Counted from the first letter of the stretch, positions 48,047-59,602 are shown. The stretch is DNA of 64,000 nucleotides from Cyanobacteria bacterium RU_5_0 (GCA_012033255.1 JAAUSF010000004.1:53551-117550); one strand, 5' to 3'. Notes: generated from the sequence alone by a model not told the origin. Translations and numbers: made by a program.

Positions 48047-48142
48047 TTAGATGGGTTGAATCACACGTACAATCCCACTGATGACCAATAATGCCAGCGC
48101 AGCACAAACGAGAAAACGCTTGAGATCAAGATTGAGATCCAT
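48047..48142 (-). CDS. Possible 31-residue single-helix membrane protein
   Basis: ATG at 48142 opens MDLNLDLKRFLVCAALALLV and ISGIVRVIQPI, ending at TAA 48047-48049. It is a charged N-terminus, one membrane helix and a short tail, the layout of many cyanobacterial photosystem or NDH small subunits. I do not recognise the family. Codon choice and hydrophobic pattern are protein-like, but length gives weak support. Confidence 0.4.
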   Translation of the reverse strand: MDLNLDLKRFLVCAALALLVISGIVRVIQPI

Positions 48143-48280
48143 GATGAGAGTCTCAGGAGTGCAGAAGGGTTGGGTAGCTATAATGCCATAGCCACGCTAC
48201 TACGAGCTACCGAGCGATGGTATTAAGGGGAATTTAAATTTCGACCAGGAAGACGTTAACGTCACGATAGGGCACCTTCT

Positions 48281-48841
48281 ATGGCAAAAGTATTCGATCG
48301 CATCACTGATGATCTGCAAGCCTTCATAGCGGCACAACAGATATTTTTTGTGGCAACTGCGCCACTCAGCCCTACAGGACATATCAACCTCTCTCCCAAG
48401 GGCTTAGACTGTTTCCGCGTCCTTTCCCCGAATCAAGTGGCATACCTGGATTTGACAGGAAGTGGCAACGAAACTTCCGCGCATCTGCAAGAGAATGGGC
48501 GAATTACGATTATGTTTTGTGCCTTTGCAGGCTCACCCTGCATCTTGCGGCTCTATGGACAGGGGCGTACTATTCTTCCGAGTGCGTTGGAGTGGGATAG
48601 TCTTCAGGCTCAGTTCACCCCGATCGCCGGAACTCGTCAGATTATCGTGGCAGCGATCGATCGCGTTCAAACCTCCTGCGGGTTTGGGGTACCGCTCTAT
48701 GAGTCGATCGGGTACCGGGATAACTTGGTAAAGTGGGCAGCTAAGAAGGGCGAGGCAGGATTACAGGATTATCATAAGCAGAAAAATCAGGTCAGCATTG
48801 ATGGTCTACCGACACCGCTAAGTCATCTCAAATCCAGTTAG
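48281..48841 (+). CDS. Pyridoxamine 5'-phosphate oxidase family protein
   Basis: This 186-residue flavin-binding split-barrel protein resembles the PNPOx-like family (PF01243). It contains QQIFFVATAPLSPTGHINLSPKGLD near 20-45, GSGNETSAHLQENGRITIMF near 65-85 and PCILRLYGQGR. It is not PdxH itself, which is longer and has a specific C-terminus. The C-terminal part has QTSCGFGVPLYESIGYRDNL. The cofactor may be FMN or F420-like flavin; the substrate is unknown. Confidence 0.88.
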   Translation: MAKVFDRITDDLQAFIAAQQIFFVATAPLSPTGHINLSPKGLDCFRVLSPNQVAYLDLTGSGNETSAHLQENGRITIMFCAFAGSPCILRLYGQGRTILPSALEWDSLQAQFTPIAGTRQIIVAAIDRVQTSCGFGVPLYESIGYRDNLVKWAAKKGEAGLQDYHKQKNQVSIDGLPTPLSHLKSS

Positions 48842-48917
48842 GAATGAGCAGCTTGCCGTCCGGGCGGGTGAGAGTATTGGACACTATTGAAACCCGCCAT
48901 GTTCAAACAGATTCAAA

Positions 48918-50687
48918 TCAGTCTTGATAATTTCTGAGGCGAGAGTCGGCGTTTCTGGAGGGTGTAGAGTTTGACAGTTCTTCGCCTGTGATTTTGGCAA
49001 GTTGGGTGGGAGTGAGCGATCGCACCAATCGAGCAGGTAAGGCGGCATTGCTAATCTGGTTGACATAGGCGGCATCCAAATAGGCAAGATACTCGGTTTG
49101 GTTGGCAATGTAGCCAGTAAAAAACGCTAAACTCATGCTCTTGAGATAGGTATGGGCCAATCTTGGATCGGGTCCCACAAGTTCAGCCGGTAACTGGACG
49201 ATTTCGCCATCAGTAGCCGCCGTGGGATTGGGAACGTCGATCGTCGAAAAATGAGTGCCGTTTTTCAATAGCAGCAGATATTTATCTGGAGTTTGCAGCC
49301 AGGTAAACGGACGAATTTGTTCGAGTAGGGCTGGCGCAACAGTATCGGCTCCTCCACTCACAATCATCACAGGAATCTGGATTGCGGCGTAGTCAGCTTG
49401 ACCTAAGAGGCTGCTGCCAATTGGGTTAATTGCGATCACGGCTTTAACGCGATCGTCTCGAAAATCGGGAATCGCTTGAGGCAACTCTAGCGCCCGACAT
49501 TGCAGCAAGAGCGAGAGATTCAGCGTATCTTCTGTGCAATCGGCTGCGAGTTGCTCAAAGTTGATATTTGCGCCTGCCAGTGCCAGGGCTGTGTAGCCTC
49601 CCATCGACTGACCAATCACACCCACCTGCTGCACATTGAGTCTTCCTCGGAAATCTGGATCGCTGTGGGAAAGGTAGTCGAGTTCATTCAGCAAATATTT
49701 GACATCCAGCGGTCGATTGATAAATTCAACGGGAGGAGTCACTTCACGCGCAACCCCTGACAGCAACGATTGGAGTTGTTGAGCGTTGCTGTCAAGATGC
49801 TCTGGAACGGCGACTGCAAACCCATAGGAGGCGAGATGTTGGGCGAGGTAGGCATAGGTGCTGCGATCGGAACCTAACCCATGCGATATCACAATGACCG
49901 GAGCCGATCGAATCGGCTCTCCCGTTTGTGTCTCTGGTAGATAGAGATCCACTGGAAAGGAACGATTACGGCGCAAATCATTCAAGCTAATGGAATGTTT
50001 TTGCCAGTGATAGGAACCGGGCGGTCGTAAATCTGCCAATCTAGAGAGATCTATACTGGTTCCAGCCGATGCTTCGAGTGCAGACTGCTCCTCAACTAGC
50101 GCGATCGCGTCTTGGGTTTGCTGAATTAAATCTTCTAGTTCTCCAACGAGTTGTAAGGCGAGGCTGATGTCAATCCGGACATTATCCAGAGGAAATTCTT
50201 GTAGAACATTCAGAACAGTCAGCCCTTCAGGTTCGGATGCCGCCAGGATGAGTGCCGATCGGATGGCATAGAAGCCAGACAGATTTGACTCGGTTCGCAC
50301 GACCTCTCCCAAGCGCCTCAAAAGGGCTTCTCCCTGTTCGGTATAAAGAAATTGAGAGATGACGATCGGAGACAAATCAGCTTTGGCGGTGAGCAACTGA
50401 CGCATCTCCTGAAGCTGATCTTTGTCCAAGAGACGAATATAGGCTCTCAAATCCCTCGGAATTTCACCATCTCTAGCATAAATTTCTAGCGATTCCACGG
50501 AGATCGATCGCTCCAATGCACCATAGGTTAGGGTAATCCGCTCGGCTCCGAGTGCCGATCCCGCATTCAACACGACTGGCAACAGCCCTAACCCCAACGC
50601 AATTCGCATCCAAGCAGAATGGCAGAAAGTTTTGTAACGCGCAACTGACCCAGCAACAGAAAACGTAGCCAAATCAACACGGCTCAT
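48918..50687 (-). CDS. Secreted alpha/beta hydrolase with DUF1400 domain
   Basis: This 589-residue protein has a signal peptide region near residues 28-50. A DUF1400 domain follows (ITLTYGALERSISVESLEIY, LTAKADLSPIVISQFLYTEQ). The alpha/beta hydrolase at about 265-540 has the oxyanion region VISHGLGSDRSTYAYLAQHL, the nucleophile in VIGQSMGGYTALAL and a catalytic His in LKNGTHFSTID. This combination is typical of cyanobacteria. A lipase or esterase activity is inferred. The last 30 residues look unstructured. Confidence 0.9.
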   Translation of the reverse strand: MSRVDLATFSVAGSVARYKTFCHSAWMRIALGLGLLPVVLNAGSALGAERITLTYGALERSISVESLEIYARDGEIPRDLRAYIRLLDKDQLQEMRQLLTAKADLSPIVISQFLYTEQGEALLRRLGEVVRTESNLSGFYAIRSALILAASEPEGLTVLNVLQEFPLDNVRIDISLALQLVGELEDLIQQTQDAIALVEEQSALEASAGTSIDLSRLADLRPPGSYHWQKHSISLNDLRRNRSFPVDLYLPETQTGEPIRSAPVIVISHGLGSDRSTYAYLAQHLASYGFAVAVPEHLDSNAQQLQSLLSGVAREVTPPVEFINRPLDVKYLLNELDYLSHSDPDFRGRLNVQQVGVIGQSMGGYTALALAGANINFEQLAADCTEDTLNLSLLLQCRALELPQAIPDFRDDRVKAVIAINPIGSSLLGQADYAAIQIPVMIVSGGADTVAPALLEQIRPFTWLQTPDKYLLLLKNGTHFSTIDVPNPTAATDGEIVQLPAELVGPDPRLAHTYLKSMSLAFFTGYIANQTEYLAYLDAAYVNQISNAALPARLVRSLTPTQLAKITGEELSNSTPSRNADSRLRNYQD

Positions 50688-50741
50688 AAAAATTAATGGT
50701 CGAGGAGGGCTTTTAGCTCACTGTAACAATCGGACATAAAG

Positions 50742-52898
<2,157 letters not shown>

Positions 52899-52996
52899 CT
52901 AAGAAGATGTTCAAGAAGTAGGCGAAACATTTGGCAAAAACTCTTCTGGAATAAGCTGAAAAATCATCTCCCACATCTTCGCTCTTACTCCTCACT

Positions 52997-53410
52997 ATGC
53001 CATTCATCTACCATCGCACAATTCGTTTTCAAGACACGGATGCGGCTGGAATCGTCTATTTTGCGAATGTGCTAGCCATGTGCCACGAAGCATATGAGGC
53101 ATCCCTAGCGACGGCGGGAATCGATTTGCGATCGTTTTTTAGCGGAGATTGGGTGGCAATGCCGATCGTCCATGCCGATGTTGATTTTTTTCAGCCGATG
53201 TTCTGTGGGGAGGAATATGCCATTCATGTTCAGCCCAGGTTGCTGAGTGAGAGCAAATTTGAAATTGCCTATATGATTTTTGCGTCAGAGAACGCTGACA
53301 AGCGAGTCAGTCAAGCCAAGACTATTCACATTTGCATTGATGCCACGACCAGAACGCGATCGGAGCTACCAACGGATATCCAACACTGGCTGAATGCTAT
53401 CAAACCCTGA
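52997..53410 (+). CDS. 1,4-dihydroxy-2-naphthoyl-CoA hydrolase (4HBT hotdog thioesterase)
   Basis: This 137-residue hotdog-fold protein has the 4HBT active site TIRFQDTDAAGIVYFANVLA with the catalytic Asp near 16, and the second strand set VHADVDFFQPMFCGEEYAIH. The sequence matches the cyanobacterial DHNA-CoA thioesterase (slr0204 group), which frees DHNA for phylloquinone in photosystem I. No other men genes are adjacent. Confidence 0.9.
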   Translation: MPFIYHRTIRFQDTDAAGIVYFANVLAMCHEAYEASLATAGIDLRSFFSGDWVAMPIVHADVDFFQPMFCGEEYAIHVQPRLLSESKFEIAYMIFASENADKRVSQAKTIHICIDATTRTRSELPTDIQHWLNAIKP

Positions 53411-53781
53411 CATGATTTGGCTCTGGATCACGCGAAGTCAGTATGGAGATTTTTCTATCATTAAGAGTAGATACCCTGAAATCGCCAGAGTTGAGTGTGA
53501 GTCAATCCAGTGCTAAACTAAGCCACTTTCAAGTTGCATATCCAAATTCTTGTTTTATAGCAGTAACCAGCGTGGTTAGGACATTGCCCAAGGCTGAAAG
53601 GCAAACGGTCAATCCATCCTGACTTAGCACTCAGCCCTCAGCACTCAGTCCTCAGCCCTCAGTCCTCAGCACTCAGCACTTAGCTATATCAACCTCCCTG
53701 TGGCTTTCTCACTGCAAATTTAGTAGTCTAGTCGTCTCGATAATTTTGTGTTGATTGTTTTGTTTTCAAGAGGAACAACCT
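53411..53781. other. Intergenic region with MITE copy and heptamer array
   Basis: No gene is seen. The stretch carries the CACTTTCAAGTTGCATATCC repeat fragment (about 53523-53543), the MITE-like element at 53556-53688 and the ribosome-binding site of argD (AAGAGGA at about 53767-53773). Confidence 0.6.
53556..53688. repeat. MITE-like element, copy 2, with CTCAGCA heptamers
   Basis: The element opens TATAGCAGTAACCAGCGTGG and closes with TTAGCTATA. It contains an array of about seven heptamers (CTCAGCA, CTCAGTC, CTCAGCC) from about 53627 to 53680. These are short tandemly repeated repetitive sequences of the kind described for filamentous cyanobacteria. The inverted counterpart is at 46562-46665. 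Confidence 0.75.
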
Positions 53782-55047
53782 GTGAGTCCAGAAACCCTTG
53801 TCCAATTACCCAGTGTCAGCGTCCCGTCTCTGCGTTTCAGCGCCGCCGACTTTGAACAACATGTAATGAACACGTATGCTCGTTTCCCGATCGCGCTGGA
53901 GCGAGGCAAAGGCTGCCGCGTTTGGGATGCGGATGGGCAAGAATATTTAGATTTTGTTGCCGGAATTGCGACCTGCACACTGGGTCATGCTCATCCGATC
54001 ATGGTTGAAGCCGTGACACAGCAAATTCAAAAACTCCACCATGTCTCCAATCTCTATTACACCCAAGAGCAAGGCGAATTAGCAAAGTGGCTGGTAGAAC
54101 ATTCTTGTGCCGATCGCGCCTTTTTCTGTAATTCTGGAGCCGAAGCCAACGAAGGAGCCATCAAGCTCGCTCGTAAGTATGCCCATACAGTGCTTAGCAT
54201 CCACAATCCGATCATCATCACTGCCCATGCCAGCTTCCACGGACGCACTTTGGCAACCATCACCGCGACTGGACAACCCAAGTATCAGAAGAATTTTGAT
54301 CCGTTAATGCCGGGATTCTATTACGTCCCTTACAACGATTTGGCAGCCCTGGAAGAGGCGATCGCCCATCTCGATAGCCGTGAGCGTCAGGTTGCGGCTA
54401 TCATGCTAGAAGCGTTGCAAGGCGAAGGTGGGGTTCGTCCGGGTGAGATTGCCTATTTCCAGCGCATCCGCGAGATCTGCAATGAAAAGGGCATTCTGTT
54501 GATTCTGGATGAAGTCCAGGTTGGCATGGGACGTTCCGGACATTACTGGGGTTACGAAAACCTTGGCATCGAACCGGATATTTTCACCTCGGCAAAAGGT
54601 CTGGGCGGCGGCATTCCGATCGGCGCGATGTTGTGCAAATCCTCCTGCGACATCTTCCAACCGGGCGATCACGCTAGCACCTTTGGTGGCAACCCTTTTG
54701 CGACGGGCGTTGCTCTGGCTGTCTGTCGTACTCTGGAGCAGGAAAATATCCTGGCGAATGTCCAGGAACGCGGAGAACAACTGCGATCGGGCTTACGGGC
54801 GATCGCTCAGACCTACGCCAACCTGATTAGCGAGGTTAGGGGATGGGGACTGATCAACGGCTTGGTGTTGAATTCCGATGTGGAACTGACTTCCAGCGAT
54901 ATCGTCAAAGCGGCGATCTCTGAAGGCGTTCTCATGGTTCCGGCAGGTCCTAAAGTCGTTCGCTTCGTACCGCCTCTGATTGTCAGTGCGGCTGAGATTG
55001 AGCAGGCGATCGACGCGGTGAAACGAGCAATGGCGACCCTCGTGTAG
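53782..55047 (+). CDS. argD: Acetylornithine aminotransferase
   Basis: This PLP-dependent class III aminotransferase of arginine synthesis is 421 residues from GTG 53782. I prefer this GTG because AAGAGGA lies at the right distance and the family begins here; TTG 53755 would add nine residues. Seen: NTYARFPIALERGKGCRVWD, CNSGAEANEGAIKLARKYAH, LILDEVQVGMGRSG, and the Schiff-base Lys in TSAKGLGGGIPIGAM. Length and motifs are normal. Confidence 0.96.
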   Translation: MSPETLVQLPSVSVPSLRFSAADFEQHVMNTYARFPIALERGKGCRVWDADGQEYLDFVAGIATCTLGHAHPIMVEAVTQQIQKLHHVSNLYYTQEQGELAKWLVEHSCADRAFFCNSGAEANEGAIKLARKYAHTVLSIHNPIIITAHASFHGRTLATITATGQPKYQKNFDPLMPGFYYVPYNDLAALEEAIAHLDSRERQVAAIMLEALQGEGGVRPGEIAYFQRIREICNEKGILLILDEVQVGMGRSGHYWGYENLGIEPDIFTSAKGLGGGIPIGAMLCKSSCDIFQPGDHASTFGGNPFATGVALAVCRTLEQENILANVQERGEQLRSGLRAIAQTYANLISEVRGWGLINGLVLNSDVELTSSDIVKAAISEGVLMVPAGPKVVRFVPPLIVSAAEIEQAIDAVKRAMATLV

Positions 55048-55465
55048 CAGAGTTACTTCCAACCCTAAACCACTTTCAATTTGCACATACCCATTCTCAG
55101 AGTTCTTGTGGGATGGGCATCTTGCTCATCCACTGATGCAGACTAAGTGTGGAACAGCTTAGAGCCTATCCGAAAGCCCCGATCGCATTTGATGTATGGC
55201 GACAGCCACTTGGGTTAGGACGGGGTGCAAGGGTTCCACCCCTGGCTGGGGGCGAAGCCCCACACCCCCTTTAATCTCAATGTCCTAATACCAATTTTCT
55301 ATGAACCTGCTTAGAAAGAGGGGCGTGGGGACTTCGTCCCACAAGGGGGCTTGCCCCCTTGACCCCCATTTGTTCTGTGCAACCTTAATGTCCTAATCAC
55401 GCTGGCTACTGCTATAGTAGAAATGCGGCAGAACTGTGACACCAGTACAGTGTTCCAGTGCAGCG
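55048..55465. other. Intergenic region filled with repeats
   Basis: No gene is seen. Left to right: a GGGATGGGCATCTTGCTCATCC repeat (about 55100-55130), a repeat related to 4990-5023 (55161-55194), and a MITE-like element (55195-55416). These elements account for most of the gap. Confidence 0.6.
55195..55416. repeat. 222-bp MITE-like element, copy 3 (different interior)
   Basis: Left end TATGGCGACAGCCACTTGGG, right end (reverse complement) TATAGCAGTAGCCAGCGTGA, with about 18 of 27 identical bases and TTAGGAC at the inner edge of both. The interior holds GGGGTGCAAGGGTTCCACCCC and CTTGCCCCCTTG palindromes, unlike copies 1 and 2. The TA at each end fits IS630/Tc1-type target use. Mobility is inferred. 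Confidence 0.6.
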
Positions 55466-56653
55466 TTAGATATCATAGCTCAACTCCTTGATTTGCATCG
55501 CACTTGCTAATTCTGCGGCAACCTCCGGACGAGAGAATTGTGGAGGTGGCAACTCTCCACGACGTAACATTTCTCGCACTTTCGTTCCTGACAGATGAAC
55601 CCGCTCTTCTCGTGAACTAGGACTGGTCTTAGTCGTTGCCATCTGTTGAGTTCGGAGGCAATAGAAAGCGTGTTCAAACTTCATTGGCGTAATGCCTAAA
55701 GCGGCTGAATCAAACTCATCAAAGATGTATTGAGCATCGTAGGTACCGTAGTAATCTCCTACGCCTGCATGATCGCGTCCGACAATAAAATGTGTACAAC
55801 CATAATTTTTTCGCACAAGTGCATGGAAAATCGCTTCTCGTGGTCCGGCATACCGCATTGCTGCCGGATTGATCGCTAAAATGACTCGATCTTTTGGAAA
55901 ATAATGTTCCAGGATGATTTCATAGCACCGCATCCGCACATCTGCCGGAATATCATCTTCTTTAGTGGCACCCACAAGAGGATGTAGAAACAAGCCATCT
56001 ACAGTTTCTAGCGCACATTTAATGATGTATTCGTGGGCGCGGTGAATGGGGTTACGAGTTTGGAAACCGACGATCGTTTTCCATCCCTTGTCCTTAAACA
56101 GAACACGCGACTCGGCAGGGTCAATTTGATAGCTTGGAAAGCGAGGGTCAGAATCACGCTGAAGCAACCAGACTGAGCCTGCTAAATTGACCGCTCCCTG
56201 GTTATAAACCACCTGTACTCCAGGATGTTGCTCTTCGTTAGTGCGATAAACATGGAGGGCTTCATGAAGCTTGTCGTATTGATATTTCTGAGTTAGCTCT
56301 AAAACCCCCACAAACCGACCTGTAAAATCATCCAGCCGGATCAAGCCTCCTTCCTTCAGAGGGGCTGCCACTTCCTCTGTCACTGAAAGCGTAATCGGGA
56401 TTGACCACGGTAGCCCGTTGATCAAGTGCATTTCGTTCACGACCCGATCGTAGTCGGCTTGCTCCATAAACCCCGTTAGCGGACTGAAACCACCGATCGC
56501 AATCATCACCAAATCTGAGAAGGCACGATCGTCCAATTGCACTCTGGGCAGATGTCCTGCCTTGTCAAGAAATTCTTCTCGCTGCGAAGGAGGGCAGACA
56601 CGGTTGATCAGGTGCCCACCGTGGGGAGGAATGGCATCTAACGGGTGGCTCAT
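55466..56653 (-). CDS. sat: Sulfate adenylyltransferase (ATP sulfurylase)
   Basis: This 395-residue enzyme activates sulfate to APS for assimilation. Motifs: [20 protein letters not shown] (ATP-binding QxRNPxHRAHE-type) near 195-215, [20 protein letters not shown] and [19 protein letters not shown] near 265-305, and a C-terminal [20 protein letters not shown]. The length is that of single-domain prokaryotic Sat. It stands alone, with no APS kinase or reductase next to it. Confidence 0.97.
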   Translation of the reverse strand: MSHPLDAIPPHGGHLINRVCPPSQREEFLDKAGHLPRVQLDDRAFSDLVMIAIGGFSPLTGFMEQADYDRVVNEMHLINGLPWSIPITLSVTEEVAAPLKEGGLIRLDDFTGRFVGVLELTQKYQYDKLHEALHVYRTNEEQHPGVQVVYNQGAVNLAGSVWLLQRDSDPRFPSYQIDPAESRVLFKDKGWKTIVGFQTRNPIHRAHEYIIKCALETVDGLFLHPLVGATKEDDIPADVRMRCYEIILEHYFPKDRVILAINPAAMRYAGPREAIFHALVRKNYGCTHFIVGRDHAGVGDYYGTYDAQYIFDEFDSAALGITPMKFEHAFYCLRTQQMATTKTSPSSREERVHLSGTKVREMLRRGELPPPQFSRPEVAAELASAMQIKELSYDI

Positions 56654-56997
56654 GGCAGTTTTAGATTTTTTTCAGATTTGGACTGACAGGATTAATCCTA
56701 CCAGAGCGAGCGATCATTATCCTCACGAGCGATATCAGTAGAGGAGAGACATCCTACCGATCTGAGAAGGGGGTGTGGTCTCCTCAGAAGCGATATACTG
56801 ATAGCCAACGGCTTAGGATTGCAAATCAAATAAAGTTGAGAATCGATTTCTGGGTTAGGGCGAATGGCCGTTCGCCTATATGGGAGAATGCCGGAGTGAT
56901 TTAATTCTCATTCCTTGGGACGGAGTGCAGGGGTAGAACGCTTGGCTGAGAGCATATTCAAAGGTTAGTTAAGTTTTTGCATTGGAGGAACAGCCCT
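56654..56997. other. Divergent intergenic region between sat and potD
   Basis: No gene is seen. A hairpin GGCGAA/TTCGCC (56859-56864 with 56871-56876) is of the GGGCGAATGGCCGTTCGCC type common in cyanobacterial intergenic DNA. The promoters of both genes should be here. The potD ribosome-binding site is GGAGGAA at about 56984-56990. Confidence 0.5.
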
Positions 56998-58140
56998 ATG
57001 ACTCCTAAAAAATTGTTCTATCCAACCCAATCGCTGAGCTATCCAACGCGACGGCGATTTCTGCAATTCTCAACCGCTGCACTATCCGCTGTTGCCCTTG
57101 CCAACTGTCAACGCCGCCAATCAGAGTCGCCAACGGCTGAAGCGCAGCCCAATGCCCAAGCAACAAATTCTGAGCCACTTTACATTTACACCTGGGCAGA
57201 CTATGCCAATGAAGAGGTGAATCAACGTTTCACCGAAAAGACCAGAATTGAAGTCGTCACTGATGTCTATGATTCTAATGAAACGTTGCTTGCCAAGATG
57301 CAAGCAGGCGGAGGAAGGGCTTACAGTATTCTCTACCCCTCCGATTACATGGTGAAGCAGATGATTGATCTGGACTTGCTCACGGAGTTAGATCATTCTC
57401 AAATAGCGGGATTGAACAATCTGCTTGCTCAATGGCAAAGTCCTCCTTATGACCCCAACAACACCCATAGCGTCCCCATCAGTTGGGGGACAACTGGATT
57501 TATCTACAACACTCAAGTTTTGAGTCCAGGCCCAATGGATTGGAATGATCTCTGGGAAGACACCGATCGCTTTGCAGGCAAGATCACATTACTCGATGAT
57601 GTTCGAGAAGTGATGGGAGCCACGCTGAAATCTCTGGGGTATTCCTATAACTCCACAAACCCTGCTGAACTAGAGGAAGCCTATCAAAAGCTGCTGGAAC
57701 TTAAGCCTGCGATCGCATCCTTCCAATCCTTCGGCTGGGAAGACCAGTTAATTTCTGGCGATCTGGTTCTGTCAATGACATACTCCATCCTGGGCAACGC
57801 TCTAGTGTTGGATAACCCCGATTTGGATTATGTGATTCCCAACAGCGGCACTTCTGTGTGGACAGACACAATGGTGATTCCAACTACGGCTCCCAATCCT
57901 GATGCCGCTTATGCCTGGATTAATTTCATGCTGGAGCCTGAGAATTCTGCCTTTGCAGTAGAGAAATTGCAGTTTGCAACTCCCAATCAAGCCGTTGTCG
58001 ATCGATTGCCCAAGGAATTGACGGGCAATACAGATTTGTTCCCCACTTCAGAAATATTGGCGAAGTGTGAAGGCATTGCCCCGGTTGAGAATGCCATTGA
58101 GATTTATGACCAATACTGGACTCGGTTGAAGAGTACCTAA
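56998..58140 (+). CDS. Spermidine/putrescine-binding lipoprotein (PotD type)
   Basis: 380 residues from ATG 56998. The N-terminus has a twin-arginine-like signal ending in a lipobox: RRRFLQFSTAALSAVALANC. The body is a polyamine-binding fold: EPLYIYTWADYANEEVNQRF, YSILYPSDYMVKQMIDLDLL, PISWGTTGFIYNTQVLSPGP and MTYSILGNALVLDNPDLDYV. It should sit on the outer face of the inner membrane and deliver polyamines to an ABC permease. No potA, potB or potC is adjacent, so it is an orphan in this window. TTG 56977 is an alternative start but lacks a ribosome-binding site. Confidence 0.92.
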   Translation: MTPKKLFYPTQSLSYPTRRRFLQFSTAALSAVALANCQRRQSESPTAEAQPNAQATNSEPLYIYTWADYANEEVNQRFTEKTRIEVVTDVYDSNETLLAKMQAGGGRAYSILYPSDYMVKQMIDLDLLTELDHSQIAGLNNLLAQWQSPPYDPNNTHSVPISWGTTGFIYNTQVLSPGPMDWNDLWEDTDRFAGKITLLDDVREVMGATLKSLGYSYNSTNPAELEEAYQKLLELKPAIASFQSFGWEDQLISGDLVLSMTYSILGNALVLDNPDLDYVIPNSGTSVWTDTMVIPTTAPNPDAAYAWINFMLEPENSAFAVEKLQFATPNQAVVDRLPKELTGNTDLFPTSEILAKCEGIAPVENAIEIYDQYWTRLKST

Positions 58141-58435
58141 TACGGGCGCTTAGAGGCTGATCTATCCAGTTACCGTATTTAATGTTTGCGGCAACATTCA
58201 CTGAATCATATAGCCGTTGAAGAAATAGTTGTACTGCTGGTTCCAAGGTGGGGTAGTGGTTTGTCAAGCTTAAAATTGTGAGTGAATAGATTTTGCATGC
58301 GCTTACCAACAAAGCTTTCAAAAGTCATCTACACACAAAATTAAAACTGACAAACCAGTAGTACCTCAAGGTTATCTGTCGGTATCAGAATGTTTTAGGT
58401 TACTCTAAGGATGTGGTCGATAAGGTAGCCCTCTT
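58141..58435. other. Intergenic region before the toxin-antitoxin pair
   Basis: No gene is seen in these 295 bases. It should contain the toxin-antitoxin promoter. I found no clear palindrome of operator size near the start codon. Confidence 0.3.
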
Positions 58436-58684
58436 ATGAGTGTTGTCATCTCAGATGAAATCCTGCAAGCCTCTCAACTTACACCAAGTGAGTTTCGCCA
58501 GGAAGTTGCCATCTATCTGTTTCAAACTGGGCGTTTAACGCTTGGCTACGCCAGCCGCTTAGCAGATATGCCGCTCAATGTTTTTCGCCAGCTCTTGAAG
58601 CAGCGAAAGATTGCACTGTATTCCTATGATATTGAAGATTTTGAGTTGGATTTGAAGAACTTACGGGAGTTGGGGCGATTGTGA
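58436..58684 (+). CDS. UPF0175 family antitoxin
   Basis: This 82-residue helical protein matches UPF0175: SQLTPSEFRQEVAIYLFQTG, RLTLGYASRLADMPLNVFRQ and LLKQRKIALYSYDIEDFELD. In cyanobacteria it pairs with a DUF3368/PIN toxin encoded immediately downstream, as here, with a 4-bp overlap (GTGA). It probably binds both the toxin and its own promoter. Confidence 0.9.
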   Translation: MSVVISDEILQASQLTPSEFRQEVAIYLFQTGRLTLGYASRLADMPLNVFRQLLKQRKIALYSYDIEDFELDLKNLRELGRL

Positions 58685-59175
58685 TTGTCATTAGCGACAC
58701 ATCAGCAATCACGAATTTGGCAGCAATAGACCAGCTAAGACTCTTGCCTCTTCTCTACGAACAGGTCATCATTCCAGAAGCAGTGTATCGTGAGCTTGTA
58801 GACATAGAGCCGCCTGTTCCAGGAAGTGCTGAAGTCCAAACAACTAGTTGGTTAGAAGTCAGATTAATTGCTAACCGTGAGGTTGTTGAGCGACTTCAAA
58901 GCGAGGTGAGATTAGATGCTGGAGAATCTGAAGCAATTGCGCTGGCTTTGGAACTTGGAGCAGATCTACTACTCATTGATGAGCGTCGTGGCAGGGCAGA
59001 AGCTGACCGTTTAGGAATCAAGATTACTGGGCTACTGGGTATTTTAGTTGAGGCAAAACGGAAAAATCTAATTGTGGCTGTGAAGCCCTCAATGGATGCT
59101 TTGATTGCCACCTCAGAGTTTCGAGTATCTTCAGCCCTGTACAACCAGATTTTGAATCTAGTTAACGAAACTTAG
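58681..59175 (+). CDS. DUF3368/PIN-domain toxin
   Basis: This 164-residue PIN-like nuclease shows the first acidic site in VISDTSAITNLAAI (Asp near 6), a second cluster in LDAGESEAIALALELGADLL, and LIDERRGRAEADRLGIKITG near 95-115. Toxins of this type cleave RNA. It starts at GTG 58681, overlapping the antitoxin stop, which keeps the two coupled. Confidence 0.9.
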   Translation: MIVISDTSAITNLAAIDQLRLLPLLYEQVIIPEAVYRELVDIEPPVPGSAEVQTTSWLEVRLIANREVVERLQSEVRLDAGESEAIALALELGADLLLIDERRGRAEADRLGIKITGLLGILVEAKRKNLIVAVKPSMDALIATSEFRVSSALYNQILNLVNET

Positions 59176-59184
59176 TTGAAAGTG

Positions 59185-59505
59185 AACGTGGTCAATCATG
59201 GCGCAGTACAACAACCCCGGTGCAGCGGACTGAAGCAAGCCACTGGTGCTGAGTTCAGGGCTACTGCAGCCGTGACCGGGAACGTTGTACTGCTTCGGTT
59301 ACGGGCTTTGGCAGTTCTTGAGAGATAACAGCAAGAAGCGGAAGATCAATGTATCAAGCAATTGCGACTCAGCGATGAGTGGTAAGTGCAAGCCGCTTTG
59401 AACGGCTCCCTCCCCAAGCCTCCGGCAAAGCCGGAGGTTAGTGACTCAGCTAGCAGCGAATCGCACAAAGTGCCGCCATTTGAAGAGGGAGGAAGCAGTC
59501 ATTTA
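59185..59505 (+). ncRNA. Structured non-coding RNA, candidate HEARO/IscB-type guide RNA lacking its nuclease gene
   Basis: No protein is encoded here, but several stems are perfect. CAGTACAAC (59204-59212) pairs with GTTGTACTG (59284-59292). Inside it CCCGGT (59216-59221) pairs with ACCGGG (59275-59280), then GCAG with CTGC and CTGAA with TTCAG. Downstream, TTCTTG (59315-59320) pairs with CAAGAA (59332-59337), AGCCG with CGGCT near 59390-59407, and CCTCCGGC (59419-59426) with GCCGGAGG (59430-59437). A strong ribosome-binding-like AGAGGGAGGA follows at about 59484-59493, with no start codon at the right distance. This order resembles the leader of IscB elements, where an omega RNA precedes the nuclease ORF. 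Assignment is from memory of layout, not a model search. Confidence 0.5.
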
Positions 59506-59602
59506 GGTTGAGGGCAAAGAAAATTAGTAGCAGTTGTGCAAATTTGTGAGTTTTCTTGCACAAGTTCTTTAAGTCAGAAATTGACATCCTAAAATAGAAG
59601 CC

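Noticed and set aside
47832..48050. 72-codon plus frame
   Set aside because: Most of it is encoded by the interspersed repeat at 47858-47972.
55048..55465. Possible tRNA or riboswitch in a hairpin-rich gap before sat
   Set aside because: The hairpins belong to interspersed repeats and a MITE-like element; no cloverleaf or known aptamer was recognised.
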